Of a DNA stretch of 64,000 nucleotides, positions 25,235 to 34,513 are shown in pieces. Under the pieces are notes generated by a model. The model was not told where the DNA came from. It did no database searches and worked only from the letters and a program-made list of their open reading frames with translations. Each line of letters opens with the position of its first letter. The stretch's first letter is position 1. Made by a program: the position numbers and the translations under genes. Origin of the DNA: Terrimonas rubra (GTDB lineage: Bacteria; Bacteroidota; Bacteroidia; Chitinophagales; Chitinophagaceae); contig NZ_JBHUOZ010000001.1 in NCBI RefSeq assembly GCF_042686025.1, positions 496,001-560,000 of the forward strand. The letters run 5' to 3'.

Positions 25235-25548
25235 GTGTCCGTCTAAAGATGCCAATGGTACTATAGCCGAAGGGCTGCACCGCTTAGGCGTAAATCCTGC
25301 ACCGCCACAAGCGGGGCAGATTGCAGCCGGGCGGTGGACTACAGCCGGGTATTGCATTGCAGCCGAAAGCCCCAAACCTGATGACAGATACAGCCTGATT
25401 TTCCGCCAAAAAACGATATACGCAAGCATAAAAAATCAACGAAATGCAGGTTTATGCAAGTATATGCGTAAAATACATTCACAAATCTGCACTTTTAGGC
25501 GTATATTCATCACGTTATTTTTCCCTTTTATAAACCCAACACTTTGCT
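25235..25548. other. Intergenic region, leader of the amidase gene
   Basis: A gap of 314 bp. The first half is GC-rich with repeated GCAGCCG and GCCGGG words; the second is AT-rich with TATACGCAAGCATAA and an imperfect inverse TTATGCAAGTATATGCG. I cannot place a promoter with confidence. An open frame crossing it (25221-25610) overlaps the secreted amidase and has no gene-like features. Confidence 0.4.
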
Positions 25549-28500
25549 ATGAGATTACGTTTTACACTCGTAACCTGTTTGTTATTGTTTTTATGTTCAA
25601 TTGCTTTTAGCCAGCAGCCGTCAAGATTCCAGACCGACGATTCGCTGTATTCCTTAGCAAAAAAGTATGTACGGAGCCCTATTAAAAAAATAACCCATGC
25701 CAATGGTGATGTTTTTTTACAACGCGATATGACGCCGTATTTAAGCTCCAAGTTATCTCATAACCCTGCTGATTACCCCGCTAATGACGATTACGGGCAC
25801 GACCATGGCAGCGACCAGTTGATTGAGTTTTTAAACAGACCCCATCCCAATGTGGCCACCTTACAAAAATATTTTACACAGGCTGCCGCCGAATTTAATG
25901 TACCGGTAAGCCTGCTGCATGCCACCGCCCAGGTGCAGAGTAACTGGGCCCAGGTATCCTCGTCCATGTACGGATCATGGGGTGTGATGGGAATAATAGA
26001 GAACCAGTTTGTACAACAGATAAGCGAGGCAGCGGCCTTACTGAATACGACGGCCGATGCCATTAAAACCAATGCCCGCACCAATATACGTGCTGCAGCA
26101 GCACTGTTGGCCAAGTACCAGCAGGGGAAGCCGGCCAGCAGCAACCCTACCGATTGGTTTGATGCCATGAAAAAGCTTACCGGCCTTACCGATGAAAAGT
26201 TACAGCACGAACTGGCCGTTCGCATTTACGATGTTATTACCCATGGCAGCAAAACCGTTACCCTGTGGCAGGAAATTATTAATATACCCCCGGCCGGTTA
26301 CCAGCTGGAGCAGTCAGTTATGTTCCCGGCTCCTGAAACACCGGTAAACAATCCGCCCAGCGCCTCCAGGGAGTTCAGGCTGGATTACCCTTTAGCCGTT
26401 TACAATTTTACTACCTGTAACTATGGTGCCCGTACCAACCCCAGCGTGGTTAATTTTTATTTTATACATTATGTGGCTACCGGCACCTACCAGGGCGCCA
26501 TTAACTGGTTTAAGGATTGCAGTTCCAGTGTAAGTGCTCACTATGTAATACGTAATACTGATGGCGTAGTAAGCCAGGTGGTAGCCGAATCAAGCCGGGC
26601 TTTTTCGCAGGGTGTGAATTTATACAACCAGGAAGGTATTGGTGTGGAGCACGAAGTACTGGCTACCAATTTAGCTATGTGGGACAGCGAACCTATGTTA
26701 AACTCGGCCGCCCGTTTAGCAGCCAATGTATGTGACCGCTGGGGCATACCCCGTACCAGGCGTGTAACCGATGGAGAAAAAGGTATTTATGGTCACAGCG
26801 ATATACGCTCTACCGACTGCCCCAATTTAACACCCGAAAGATGGACCGTTTTATTAAATAAAATAGCGGCAGCCACACCGGTTACTACTTTAAACAGGCC
26901 GGTATTACAAACAGTAATGTCGCAACCCAACAGTACACAGGTTACTGCCAGCTGGTTAAAAAGCAACGATTTTGGTCTGGTAGGTTACCGTTTATATTAT
27001 GCTACCAACGATGCGGCAACAACCTGGGCGCTGGCAGCAAACGAAACTACTTTAACCGCCAATACTACATCCGTTACCCTGCAGCCTTCACAATTTATTG
27101 TACCACCTACCGGTAATGTGCATCATTTCCGTATTACGGCTATTGTAAACAACCAGGTTAACCCCATTATGGAAAGCCCGCCTTCCGATGCTTACTCCCG
27201 TTCTTCGGGCACTACGGGGCAAAAAGTGCTCATAGTGGATGGTTATGACAGACCCAATGGTTCCTATACCGGCGGCAGCCATATTTTCAGCACCATGTAT
27301 TTCAGGGCCCTGCGTGATAACGAGGCTCTACAAATAAACAGTGTAGCCAATGAAGTGGTGGAAACAGGCGCAGTGAACCTGCGTGATTATGATATTGTGG
27401 TATGGTATGTAGGTGACGAATCGAGCGTGGAAGAAGTATTTTCCACTGCCGAGAAAAATGCTATTAAAAACTATTTGGATAATGGTGGCAAAATACTGAT
27501 CTCCGGCTCGGAGATCGCCTATAACGTAAGCCGCCCTGCCTCGGCCACCTATGATGCGGAGTTTGCCACTACCTATTTAAGATCGACCTATGTAGCAGAT
27601 GGTGCTGCCAACTATACCCCGGCTACCGGCATTGCGGGTACTATGTTTGAAGGCTTAAATATACCTTTTGGCATTACTTACCCCGAGGATTTCCCCGATG
27701 CGATTGAAGCCACCAATGGCGGCGTTAATATTTTAAACTATGCTATTGCCAACCGTCGCGGTGGTGTGGGTTATAAAGGAATTTTTAAAACCACTACTCC
27801 CGGTACGGTTATCTTCCTGTCCTTTACTTTAGAAACAGCTGCGCAAACCAGTATCACCAGTTTTATGGATAAAGCGCTGGATTATTTTGCCGCCCCTTAT
27901 CCCACTACACCACCATTGGCTATAGACGATAATGCAGGTGCACAGTCAGGCATTGCCCAGCATATCAGTATTTTAAACAACGATATTAAGTATGGTGTAG
28001 CTATTGATACAGCATCTATTGCTATTACTACCGAACCATTAAGCGGTACGGCTACCATTAGTCCTAACGGTTATATTATTTATGTATCCAATGCGGGCTT
28101 TACCGGTACCGACCAGTTCAGCTACCAAATGAAAAATAAAAACGGGCAGTTATCCAATATTGCTACCGTAACCATTACGGTTACCAGTACCTGCGGCTCG
28201 CAGGAAGCTGAGCCTGATCCTAACCGTCCTAAGCGTGAACTGCGCGGCTCATGGGTATCTTCGGTATCCAATATCGACTGGCCATCGAGCAGGACCCTTA
28301 CCACCGCACAGCAACAGGCCGAGCTGGTAAAAATCCTGGATAGTTTACAGGCTACCAACATCAATACCGTGTTCTTACAGGTACGTCCGGAGGCCGATGC
28401 TTTATATGCATCCAATTATGAACCATGGTCATACTGGTTAACCAATGCACAGGGCACGGCTCCTAACCCGCTGTGGGATCCTTTACAGTTTGCCATTGAC

Positions 28501-30186
28501 GGAGCACATGCCCGTGGTATGGAATTACATGCCTGGATCAACCCCTTCCGTGCCAAACAAAGCACACCTGCTTTAGCATCGGGCCACGTGGCCAGTCAGC
28601 ACCCCGACTGGACCTTTGTTTCCGGCACCATTACCATGCTGAACCCCGGCATACCACAGGTAAGAAAATATATTACCGATGTGGTGGCAGATATTGCCGG
28701 CCGTTATAATGTGGATGGTATTCATTTTGATGATTACTTCTATCCTTATGCCGGTATGACCGGGCAGGATGATGCCACTTATACCACTTATAACCCCGGT
28801 AATATTACCAATATCAACGACTGGCGCCGCGATAATATCAACCGCCTGATCGCACAGGTATATGATACCATACAGTATATCAACAACAATAATTCCCGTA
28901 ACGTAATCTTCGGGGTTAGTCCTTTTGGTATCTGGAAAAGCGGTACTCCGGCCGGTATTACCGGTACGTCTTCCTTCAGCTCCATCTACTGCGATCCTAT
29001 TGCCTGGTTGCAGGCCGGTAAAGTAGATTATATAGCACCACAGCTGTACTGGAAAATAACCGGCGCCCAGGATTATGCCGCCTTATCACAATGGTGGAAC
29101 GACCAGGGTGTACTGTACAACCGCTTTATTTATCCCGGACTGGCTTTATATAAAATGGCCGATGATAATAACTGGGCCGGTACAGAAATTGAGAACCAGA
29201 TAAGCCTGAACAAAGCGGCCAGCCGTGAGCAGATCAAAGGCCAGATCCTATTCAGCAACAAACAACTGATGGGCAATGTTAAAAACATTAAAACCCTGTT
29301 ACAAAACAACCATTACCAGTATAAGGCCTTAAACCCAATACTGAACTGGAAAGAGACCATCTGCCCTAACCCGCCATCGGGTGCAAACATTGCCAAAGAC
29401 ACATTGTACTGGAATGCACCGGAAGCGGCCGCTGATGGCGACCTGGCTAAAAAATACGTGGTATACCGTTTTGCCAATGCAGCCCAGGCGCTTAGCCAGG
29501 CCAATAACAGCAAACATATTTACGCCATTACCAACAACACCAAAGTACACATACCATTACCGGTAGGTGGCGGTTTGGGTAACTACTATGTAGTATCATC
29601 GGTTGATAAAAACAATAACGAAAGTGCCGTAAGCAATGGTGTTACCTATAGCTTACCGGTAGTAGGTTTACAACTGAATGTAGTACTGAACGGTAATGTA
29701 TCCAACCTTGACTGGAGCACCCTGAGCGAAACCAACAGCAGTTATTTTGCTATTGAGCGCAGTACCGACAGTGTAAACTTTAAACGCCTCACATCGGTAG
29801 CCGCGGCAGGCAACAGTACCGATCCTTTACAATACAGGGATGTGGATGTGCTGAACACCATTGGTGTGTACCACTACCGTATAAGAATGGTGAGCAGCAA
29901 TGGCACTATTACTTATTCCAATATTGTAACGGTACGTTATGGCAACAATTACGAAAATGTGCTGGTAGCGCCTAATCCGTTCACCACGGGCTTTACCGTG
30001 TACAACCTGCAAAATGCAACCACCATCCAGGTAATTAACCTGGCCGGTCAAACCATGTTAACGGAACAGCTTACCGGTCAAAGTGTGCATCGTATTGAAG
30101 CACCGGCACTGGCACCGGGCGTGTACCAGGTAAAAGTTACGTTTGCCAACAAAAAAACCACGGTGGTAAAAGTGGTTAAATTATAG
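25549..30186 (+). CDS. Secreted amidase / GHL10 glycosidase multidomain protein with T9SS sorting tail
   Basis: A 1545-aa exported protein (signal peptide to about residue 22, SIAFS). In order: a lysozyme-like helical region (FNVPVSLLHATAQVQSNWA, about 110-230); an N-acetylmuramoyl-L-alanine amidase (Amidase_2) with zinc-ligand candidates in NFYFIHYVAT (about 306), GHSDIRSTDC (about 415-424) and IGVEHE; a fibronectin III-like module (about 450-540); an alpha/beta domain beginning KVLIVDGYDRPNGSY (about 562-790); an Ig-like ILNNDI repeat (about 795-880); a GHL10/DUF187 glycosidase-like TIM barrel (RELRGSWVSSVSNIDWP from about 894, LHAWINPFRA, GIHFDDYFYPY); a second FnIII pair; and a T9SS C-terminal sorting domain (about 1465-1545, APNPF). 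It should cut cell-wall peptide and sugar bonds outside the cell. Possible roles are predation, scavenging or wall turnover. Confidence 0.9.
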   Translation: MRLRFTLVTCLLLFLCSIAFSQQPSRFQTDDSLYSLAKKYVRSPIKKITHANGDVFLQRDMTPYLSSKLSHNPADYPANDDYGHDHGSDQLIEFLNRPHPNVATLQKYFTQAAAEFNVPVSLLHATAQVQSNWAQVSSSMYGSWGVMGIIENQFVQQISEAAALLNTTADAIKTNARTNIRAAAALLAKYQQGKPASSNPTDWFDAMKKLTGLTDEKLQHELAVRIYDVITHGSKTVTLWQEIINIPPAGYQLEQSVMFPAPETPVNNPPSASREFRLDYPLAVYNFTTCNYGARTNPSVVNFYFIHYVATGTYQGAINWFKDCSSSVSAHYVIRNTDGVVSQVVAESSRAFSQGVNLYNQEGIGVEHEVLATNLAMWDSEPMLNSAARLAANVCDRWGIPRTRRVTDGEKGIYGHSDIRSTDCPNLTPERWTVLLNKIAAATPVTTLNRPVLQTVMSQPNSTQVTASWLKSNDFGLVGYRLYYATNDAATTWALAANETTLTANTTSVTLQPSQFIVPPTGNVHHFRITAIVNNQVNPIMESPPSDAYSRSSGTTGQKVLIVDGYDRPNGSYTGGSHIFSTMYFRALRDNEALQINSVANEVVETGAVNLRDYDIVVWYVGDESSVEEVFSTAEKNAIKNYLDNGGKILISGSEIAYNVSRPASATYDAEFATTYLRSTYVADGAANYTPATGIAGTMFEGLNIPFGITYPEDFPDAIEATNGGVNILNYAIANRRGGVGYKGIFKTTTPGTVIFLSFTLETAAQTSITSFMDKALDYFAAPYPTTPPLAIDDNAGAQSGIAQHISILNNDIKYGVAIDTASIAITTEPLSGTATISPNGYIIYVSNAGFTGTDQFSYQMKNKNGQLSNIATVTITVTSTCGSQEAEPDPNRPKRELRGSWVSSVSNIDWPSSRTLTTAQQQAELVKILDSLQATNINTVFLQVRPEADALYASNYEPWSYWLTNAQGTAPNPLWDPLQFAIDGAHARGMELHAWINPFRAKQSTPALASGHVASQHPDWTFVSGTITMLNPGIPQVRKYITDVVADIAGRYNVDGIHFDDYFYPYAGMTGQDDATYTTYNPGNITNINDWRRDNINRLIAQVYDTIQYINNNNSRNVIFGVSPFGIWKSGTPAGITGTSSFSSIYCDPIAWLQAGKVDYIAPQLYWKITGAQDYAALSQWWNDQGVLYNRFIYPGLALYKMADDNNWAGTEIENQISLNKAASREQIKGQILFSNKQLMGNVKNIKTLLQNNHYQYKALNPILNWKETICPNPPSGANIAKDTLYWNAPEAAADGDLAKKYVVYRFANAAQALSQANNSKHIYAITNNTKVHIPLPVGGGLGNYYVVSSVDKNNNESAVSNGVTYSLPVVGLQLNVVLNGNVSNLDWSTLSETNSSYFAIERSTDSVNFKRLTSVAAAGNSTDPLQYRDVDVLNTIGVYHYRIRMVSSNGTITYSNIVTVRYGNNYENVLVAPNPFTTGFTVYNLQNATTIQVINLAGQTMLTEQLTGQSVHRIEAPALAPGVYQVKVTFANKKTTVVKVVKL

Positions 30187-30205
30187 ACCAGCCCGCTTTA
30201 CTGTA

Positions 30206-30237
30206 AAAGCCATGCTTATGATAAGCATGGCTTTTTT
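30206..30237 (+). terminator. Terminator after amidase/GHL10 gene
   Basis: Near-perfect 13-bp stem AAGCCATGCTTAT / ATAAGCATGGCTT with T run. Confidence 0.85.
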
Positions 30238-30434
30238 ATGGGCTGTCGGCTGTGGTAACAACCTTCAGCTGCAGTCCCCGCTGTACATTACAAGTCCGCC
30301 ACAGCCCTGCCCGCCAGCCTTCAGCGGGCTTTTCATTACCATCGGGCAGCCACCCGGCTGCAGTAACAAGGCGTTTGCCTGTTAACAGTTGGTTACCCCG
30401 CTAATACTATGCCCCGGCTAACTGTAAATAGTAT

Positions 30435-30442
30435 TATTTTTG
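30435..30442 (+). promoter_or_regulatory. -7 element TATTTTTG before adenylate cyclase
   Basis: A perfect TAnnTTTG box. It lies inside the longer reading frame that begins at 30409, so the real start is 30454 or 30460, leaving a leader of only a few nucleotides. Confidence 0.45.
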
Positions 30443-30453
30443 CGCCATCTCAC

Positions 30454-32796
30454 ATGAAAATGCAACTATCACAAAGGTTCGTCCTTTTATTTTTATTAAT
30501 CTGCGGTTATCATTCGTCTACCCGGGCACAATCACCCTCCACGCCTGATTCTTTAAGAGCTGTTATTGCCGGCACCAACGATATCAGGAGCAAAGCTGAA
30601 TTATACCGGGATATAGCCAATTATTTTATCAAAAAAACCGTGGCCGATAGTTCTATTTACTATGGTAAAAGATCACTGGCAATTTATGAACAGCTTAACG
30701 ATAAAAAATCGGTGGCAAAAGTCCGGTTATCGCTCGGTACACTCTATGCTTATATAAGTGATTATGCAGCAGCAGAAAATTCGCTGGAACTGGCCGCCGC
30801 CTTTTATGAACAAAGCGATGATATTGAGGGCAGGTCACAGTTAAACAATGCATTGGGCTCACTGGCCTACAGGCAAAAGCAGTATGACAGATCAGTTACC
30901 TATTATACCCGCAATATCAATTACGGCAAGGAGGGCAAAAAAATAAATCCTGCTTTTATCACCACCGCTTACCAGGGTGTCAGCCATGCTTATATTGTAC
31001 GGCAGCAATATGGCAATGCCCTCAACATTAATACCGAATACATTGATTTTGTAGAAAAGCACTACCCCGATCTTACAGGCCATGCTTACCAGCAAATGGC
31101 TAACCTGTACCGTATTACCGGGCAATCCGATAAATGTATAGCAGCGTTTCAGAAAAGTAAGGAATTTTTTCTGCGCAAAAAAGACGATGCGAATGTGGCC
31201 ATTTCACAGATGGCCATTGGCACTGCTTATGTAAATGCCGGTAAACCCGATTCGGCCACAGCCTACCTGGAAAAAGCGCTGCAATATTACCGGTCGGTTA
31301 ATGATACAGAAAATATTTCCAATATACTGAACCCCTTATCGGCCATTGCCTTTGAACAAAAAAATTATAAAAAAGCGGAAGAGCTTATTTTAAACGCGAT
31401 AGACCTGATTGATGCCAAACACGACTCCTACCTGTACCATACCTCTTTTTTATGGACCATCCGGCTTAGCCGCTTAACAGCGGACAGTACAAACCAGACC
31501 GCACATTACAAAAAGGACCTGGAAGATATTACCCAACAGGTAACCGATAACTTTGAAAAGGTACTGACCCAACAGGACCTGGTAAACCCCAACCTGATAC
31601 TGCATAATTACCGGGTACTGGCAACCGCCAATAAATTACTGGGCAATTATAATAAGGCTTACGACTATTACAATAAAGCTATTGAACTCAGGGATAGTAT
31701 TTACGGTACAGAAAAACTGAGAGATTTTTCCAATAAGGAAGCGGAGCTGGAACTGGTGAAAGAAAGAAACCGGGTAATGCTGGAAGAGGAAACCAAAAGA
31801 CTGCAACTGCAAAAAGAAATAGAACTGAAAGCCCTGCGTTTTGAGTTTGAAAAAAAACAGGCGGCAGCCAAATCGGAGGAAGAAAGAAAAAGACTGCTAT
31901 TGGAGGAAGAGCTGAAGCGCAGGGATATTGAGAGCCGGTATGAACAGGAGCAACAGGCCATTACCTTAAAGTTTGAGCAGGAAAAAGAAATTGCGCGGAT
32001 CAACCAGGAAAAGAAAGATGCAGTGGCTGCAGCCGAACTGAGCCGTACGCGTAATATCCGTAACATGTCCATTATAGGCGGCTTACTGGCCCTGGTATTA
32101 TTTGCCGTAGCCATTTGGTCCTACCTGCAAAAGAAGAAGGATAATAAAAGAATTGCCATTGAGAAACAAAAATCCGATGACCTGTTGCTGAATATACTGC
32201 CTTATGAAGTAGCGGAAGAGTTGAAAGCCAACGGCCAAACCGCCGCCCGTTTACATGAAGAAGTGACCGTGTTGTTTACCGACTTTGTAAACTTTACCGC
32301 CAATGCCGAAAAAATTGGCGTACAGGCCCTGCTGAACGAGTTAAATATTTGCTTTACCGCTTTTGATAAAATTATTGAACAGTACGGGCTGGAAAAAATA
32401 AAGACCATTGGTGATGCTTACCTGGCGGTAAGCGGTTTACCCAGCTCCAACCCGCAACACGCGGCCAATGCAGTGAATGCGGCGCTGGACATTGCCGGCT
32501 TTATTGAAAAAAGAAAAGCCGTGAGCCCTACGGCCCTTGATATCAGGATTGGTATTAACTCGGGCAATGTTATTGCCGGAATAGTAGGTGTAAAGAAATT
32601 TGCTTACGATATTTGGGGCGACACCGTAAATACGGCCGCCAGGATGGAACAAAACAGCGAAGTAGGTAAGGTAAATATTTCCGATACTACCTACCAGCTG
32701 GTAAAAGAACAGTTTCATTTTACTTCCCGCGGGAAGATCAGTACCAAAGGAAAAGGTGAAATGGAAATGTATTTTGTACATTCGAAGCAGAACTAA
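30454..32796 (+). CDS. TPR/coiled-coil/membrane class III adenylate cyclase
   Basis: Counting from ATG 30454 the protein has 780 aa (start at 30460 also possible; an ATG at 30409 precedes the -7 box and is rejected). A signal peptide is followed by TPR repeats (about residues 50-410), a long charged coiled coil (about 420-540), one membrane helix (IIGGLLALVLFAVAIWSYL, about 545-563) and a C-terminal cyclase domain. Metal aspartates are D610 (LFTDFVNF) and D654 (IGDAY); K650 in IKTIGD and the D of YDIWGDTVN indicate ATP rather than GTP as substrate; the NTAARM arginine is present. The sensor is therefore periplasmic and the catalytic domain cytoplasmic. The next gene, an HD-YitT fusion, begins 20 bp later. 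Confidence 0.9.
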   Translation: MKMQLSQRFVLLFLLICGYHSSTRAQSPSTPDSLRAVIAGTNDIRSKAELYRDIANYFIKKTVADSSIYYGKRSLAIYEQLNDKKSVAKVRLSLGTLYAYISDYAAAENSLELAAAFYEQSDDIEGRSQLNNALGSLAYRQKQYDRSVTYYTRNINYGKEGKKINPAFITTAYQGVSHAYIVRQQYGNALNINTEYIDFVEKHYPDLTGHAYQQMANLYRITGQSDKCIAAFQKSKEFFLRKKDDANVAISQMAIGTAYVNAGKPDSATAYLEKALQYYRSVNDTENISNILNPLSAIAFEQKNYKKAEELILNAIDLIDAKHDSYLYHTSFLWTIRLSRLTADSTNQTAHYKKDLEDITQQVTDNFEKVLTQQDLVNPNLILHNYRVLATANKLLGNYNKAYDYYNKAIELRDSIYGTEKLRDFSNKEAELELVKERNRVMLEEETKRLQLQKEIELKALRFEFEKKQAAAKSEEERKRLLLEEELKRRDIESRYEQEQQAITLKFEQEKEIARINQEKKDAVAAAELSRTRNIRNMSIIGGLLALVLFAVAIWSYLQKKKDNKRIAIEKQKSDDLLLNILPYEVAEELKANGQTAARLHEEVTVLFTDFVNFTANAEKIGVQALLNELNICFTAFDKIIEQYGLEKIKTIGDAYLAVSGLPSSNPQHAANAVNAALDIAGFIEKRKAVSPTALDIRIGINSGNVIAGIVGVKKFAYDIWGDTVNTAARMEQNSEVGKVNISDTTYQLVKEQFHFTSRGKISTKGKGEMEMYFVHSKQN

Positions 32797-32816
32797 TTTT
32801 ATCTCCAATATAAATT

Positions 32817-34295
32817 ATGCAATACAGTGCCATTAAAGCGGTTATCCTGGATAAGCTCGGTAAAGAGCTGCCGGATCATCTTGCTTATCATAACCTGTCG
32901 CATGTAAATGATGTGATAGCCGTGGCTACGGAAATTGGAGAAGCCGAAAACGTAAGTGCAGAAGAGCTGGTATTGCTGCAGACAGCCGCCCTTTTCCATG
33001 ATTCCGGTTTTTTATATGGGGCCAAAGACCATGAAATAAGATCCTGCGAGCTGGCCCAGGAGTATTTGCCGCAGTACCAGTACACACAGGAGCAGGTAGA
33101 TGCCATCAAAGGCATGATCATGGCCACCAGGATACCACAGTCACCCCAAAATAAACTGGAACAAATACTGGCCGATGCCGACCTGGATTACCTGGGCCGT
33201 GATGATTTTTTTATTACCGGTAACCGTTTGTACAGGGAGATGACCGCATCGGGACTGATAGGCTCTGAAGAAGACTGGAATGTATTCCAGGAAAAATTTC
33301 TGGAAAACCACCGTTATTTTACCCGCACCGCCATTGAAAAACGCAGTAAAAAGAAACAGGAAAACCTGGCTATTGTAAAACTAAACCTGCAAAAAGGAAA
33401 GCAACCCGCTATGTCAGCTACTCACAGTTCCCATAAAGGTCCCATGTTCAGTGTATCGGATGTTATTTATTTAATACTGAGTGTGCTTTGTGCCAGTTTT
33501 GGTTTAAAGAGTTTCCTGGTACCCAATCATTTTTTAGATGGTGGCGTAACCGGTTTATCGCTGTTATTATATGAAGTAAAAGGCTGGAACCTGGGCCTGC
33601 TTTTATTATTACTGAATATTCCCTTTATCATACTTTCATACTTTAAAGTGGGCAAACATTTTGCCATCCGCAGCAGCCTTACCATTATACTGATCGCTTT
33701 TACCATGCATTTTTTACCTTTTCCCGAGTTAACGCATGATAAGCTGTTAGTGGCTATGTTCGGTGGTTTTTTCCTGGGTATTGGCATTGGCCTTTCCATG
33801 CGTGGCGGCGGCACTTTTGATGGTATGGAAGTATTTGCCCTGCTTACCCTGAAGAAGAGCAGTTTTAGTATTACCGAGATCATCCTGGGAATGAATATCC
33901 TGATCTTTATTATTGCAGCGGCTTTTATGAAAATTGAGACGGCCCTGTACGCCATACTTACTTACCTGGTGGCCAGCCAGATGACCAAGTATGTGATAGA
34001 AGGTATTGAAGCTTATACCGGCGTAACCATTGTATCGGGCAATAGTGAGGCCATTAAAAGAGAACTGGTACTTACTTTAAACCGTGGTATTACCGTGTAT
34101 AAAGGTGAAAGAGGTTTTATGAAAGAATCCTTTGAACAGAGCGCCGACGTGGATATTATTTTTACCATTGTTACCCGCCTGGAAGTGAGAAAGCTAAAGA
34201 ATATTGTACATGCCATTGATCCCAAGGCTTTTATTTTTACCCAGACCGTAAGGGAACCGCAGGGAGGTATAGTGAAAGAGATTGTAAAACACTGA
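32817..34295 (+). CDS. HD-domain phosphohydrolase fused to YitT-type membrane protein
   Basis: A 492-aa fusion. Residues 1-180 are an HD domain with H25 and H29 (YHNLSH), H61-D62 (LFHDSG) and D120/D122 (ADADLDYLG), the ligand set of a metal-dependent phosphohydrolase. After a basic linker (about 175-210), residues 211-492 form a complete YitT protein: DUF161 membrane repeats (FGLKSFLVPNHFLDGGVTG, MRGGGTFDGMEVFALL) and the C-terminal DUF2179 domain (GVTIVSG, TLNRGITVYKGERGF, DPKAFIFTQTVREPQGG). Each half is usually a separate protein. It lies 20 bp behind an adenylate cyclase, so the HD part could hydrolyse the cyclase product and couple it to the membrane half. That link is inference. Confidence 0.85.
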   Translation: MQYSAIKAVILDKLGKELPDHLAYHNLSHVNDVIAVATEIGEAENVSAEELVLLQTAALFHDSGFLYGAKDHEIRSCELAQEYLPQYQYTQEQVDAIKGMIMATRIPQSPQNKLEQILADADLDYLGRDDFFITGNRLYREMTASGLIGSEEDWNVFQEKFLENHRYFTRTAIEKRSKKKQENLAIVKLNLQKGKQPAMSATHSSHKGPMFSVSDVIYLILSVLCASFGLKSFLVPNHFLDGGVTGLSLLLYEVKGWNLGLLLLLLNIPFIILSYFKVGKHFAIRSSLTIILIAFTMHFLPFPELTHDKLLVAMFGGFFLGIGIGLSMRGGGTFDGMEVFALLTLKKSSFSITEIILGMNILIFIIAAAFMKIETALYAILTYLVASQMTKYVIEGIEAYTGVTIVSGNSEAIKRELVLTLNRGITVYKGERGFMKESFEQSADVDIIFTIVTRLEVRKLKNIVHAIDPKAFIFTQTVREPQGGIVKEIVKH

Positions 34296-34318
34296 TCATT
34301 TACATATCTAACTTATAC

Positions 34319-34343
34319 AAGGTGGCGCAGGCCACCTTTTTTA
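34319..34343 (+). terminator. Terminator after HD-YitT gene
   Basis: AAGGTGGC / GCCACCTT stem followed by a T run. Confidence 0.8.
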
Positions 34344-34364
34344 TTACCCGGTTATTTTGTATAA

Positions 34365-34457
34365 CGCGTTAGGGATGGAAGCGGCATCCTTTTGCAGTGT
34401 GGGGGCTGGCAGCAGGGGCAAAAGATATAGCGTACAGCCCGGCCCGCAGGGAACGCC
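34365..34457. ncRNA. Candidate structured noncoding element (AGGGAT...AAGCCCGG type)
   Basis: GCGTTAGGGATGGAAGCGG, then CTTTTGC and GCAAAAG as pairing arms around a GC-rich middle, then GATATAGCG and CAGCCCGGCCC. The same order of blocks (AGGGATTGCGGCGG ... ATAGCGGAAAGCCCGG) is at 14861-14939. Such motifs are common between genes in Bacteroidota; the Flavo-1 RNA motif is a possible identity I cannot confirm. Confidence 0.45.
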
Positions 34458-34463
34458 AAAATA

Positions 34464-34492
34464 AAAATGCCCTTCCATACAGAAGGGCATTT
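34464..34492 (-). terminator. Terminator of the T9SS-sorted protein gene
   Basis: AAATGCCCTTC / GAAGGGCATTT stem. On the minus strand it runs into TTTTTATTTT, so it serves the leftward gene. Confidence 0.8.
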
Positions 34493-34513
34493 GGTGAGGG
34501 CTGTAACACAATA

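Noticed and set aside
25221..25610. 129-aa frame ahead of and overlapping the amidase gene
   Set aside because: Mixed low-complexity translation, overlaps the amidase signal peptide and shows no domain.
31701..32114. 137-aa Ser-rich antisense frame
   Set aside because: Antisense of the Lys/Glu-rich coiled coil of the adenylate cyclase, which naturally reads as Ser/Phe/Leu-rich.
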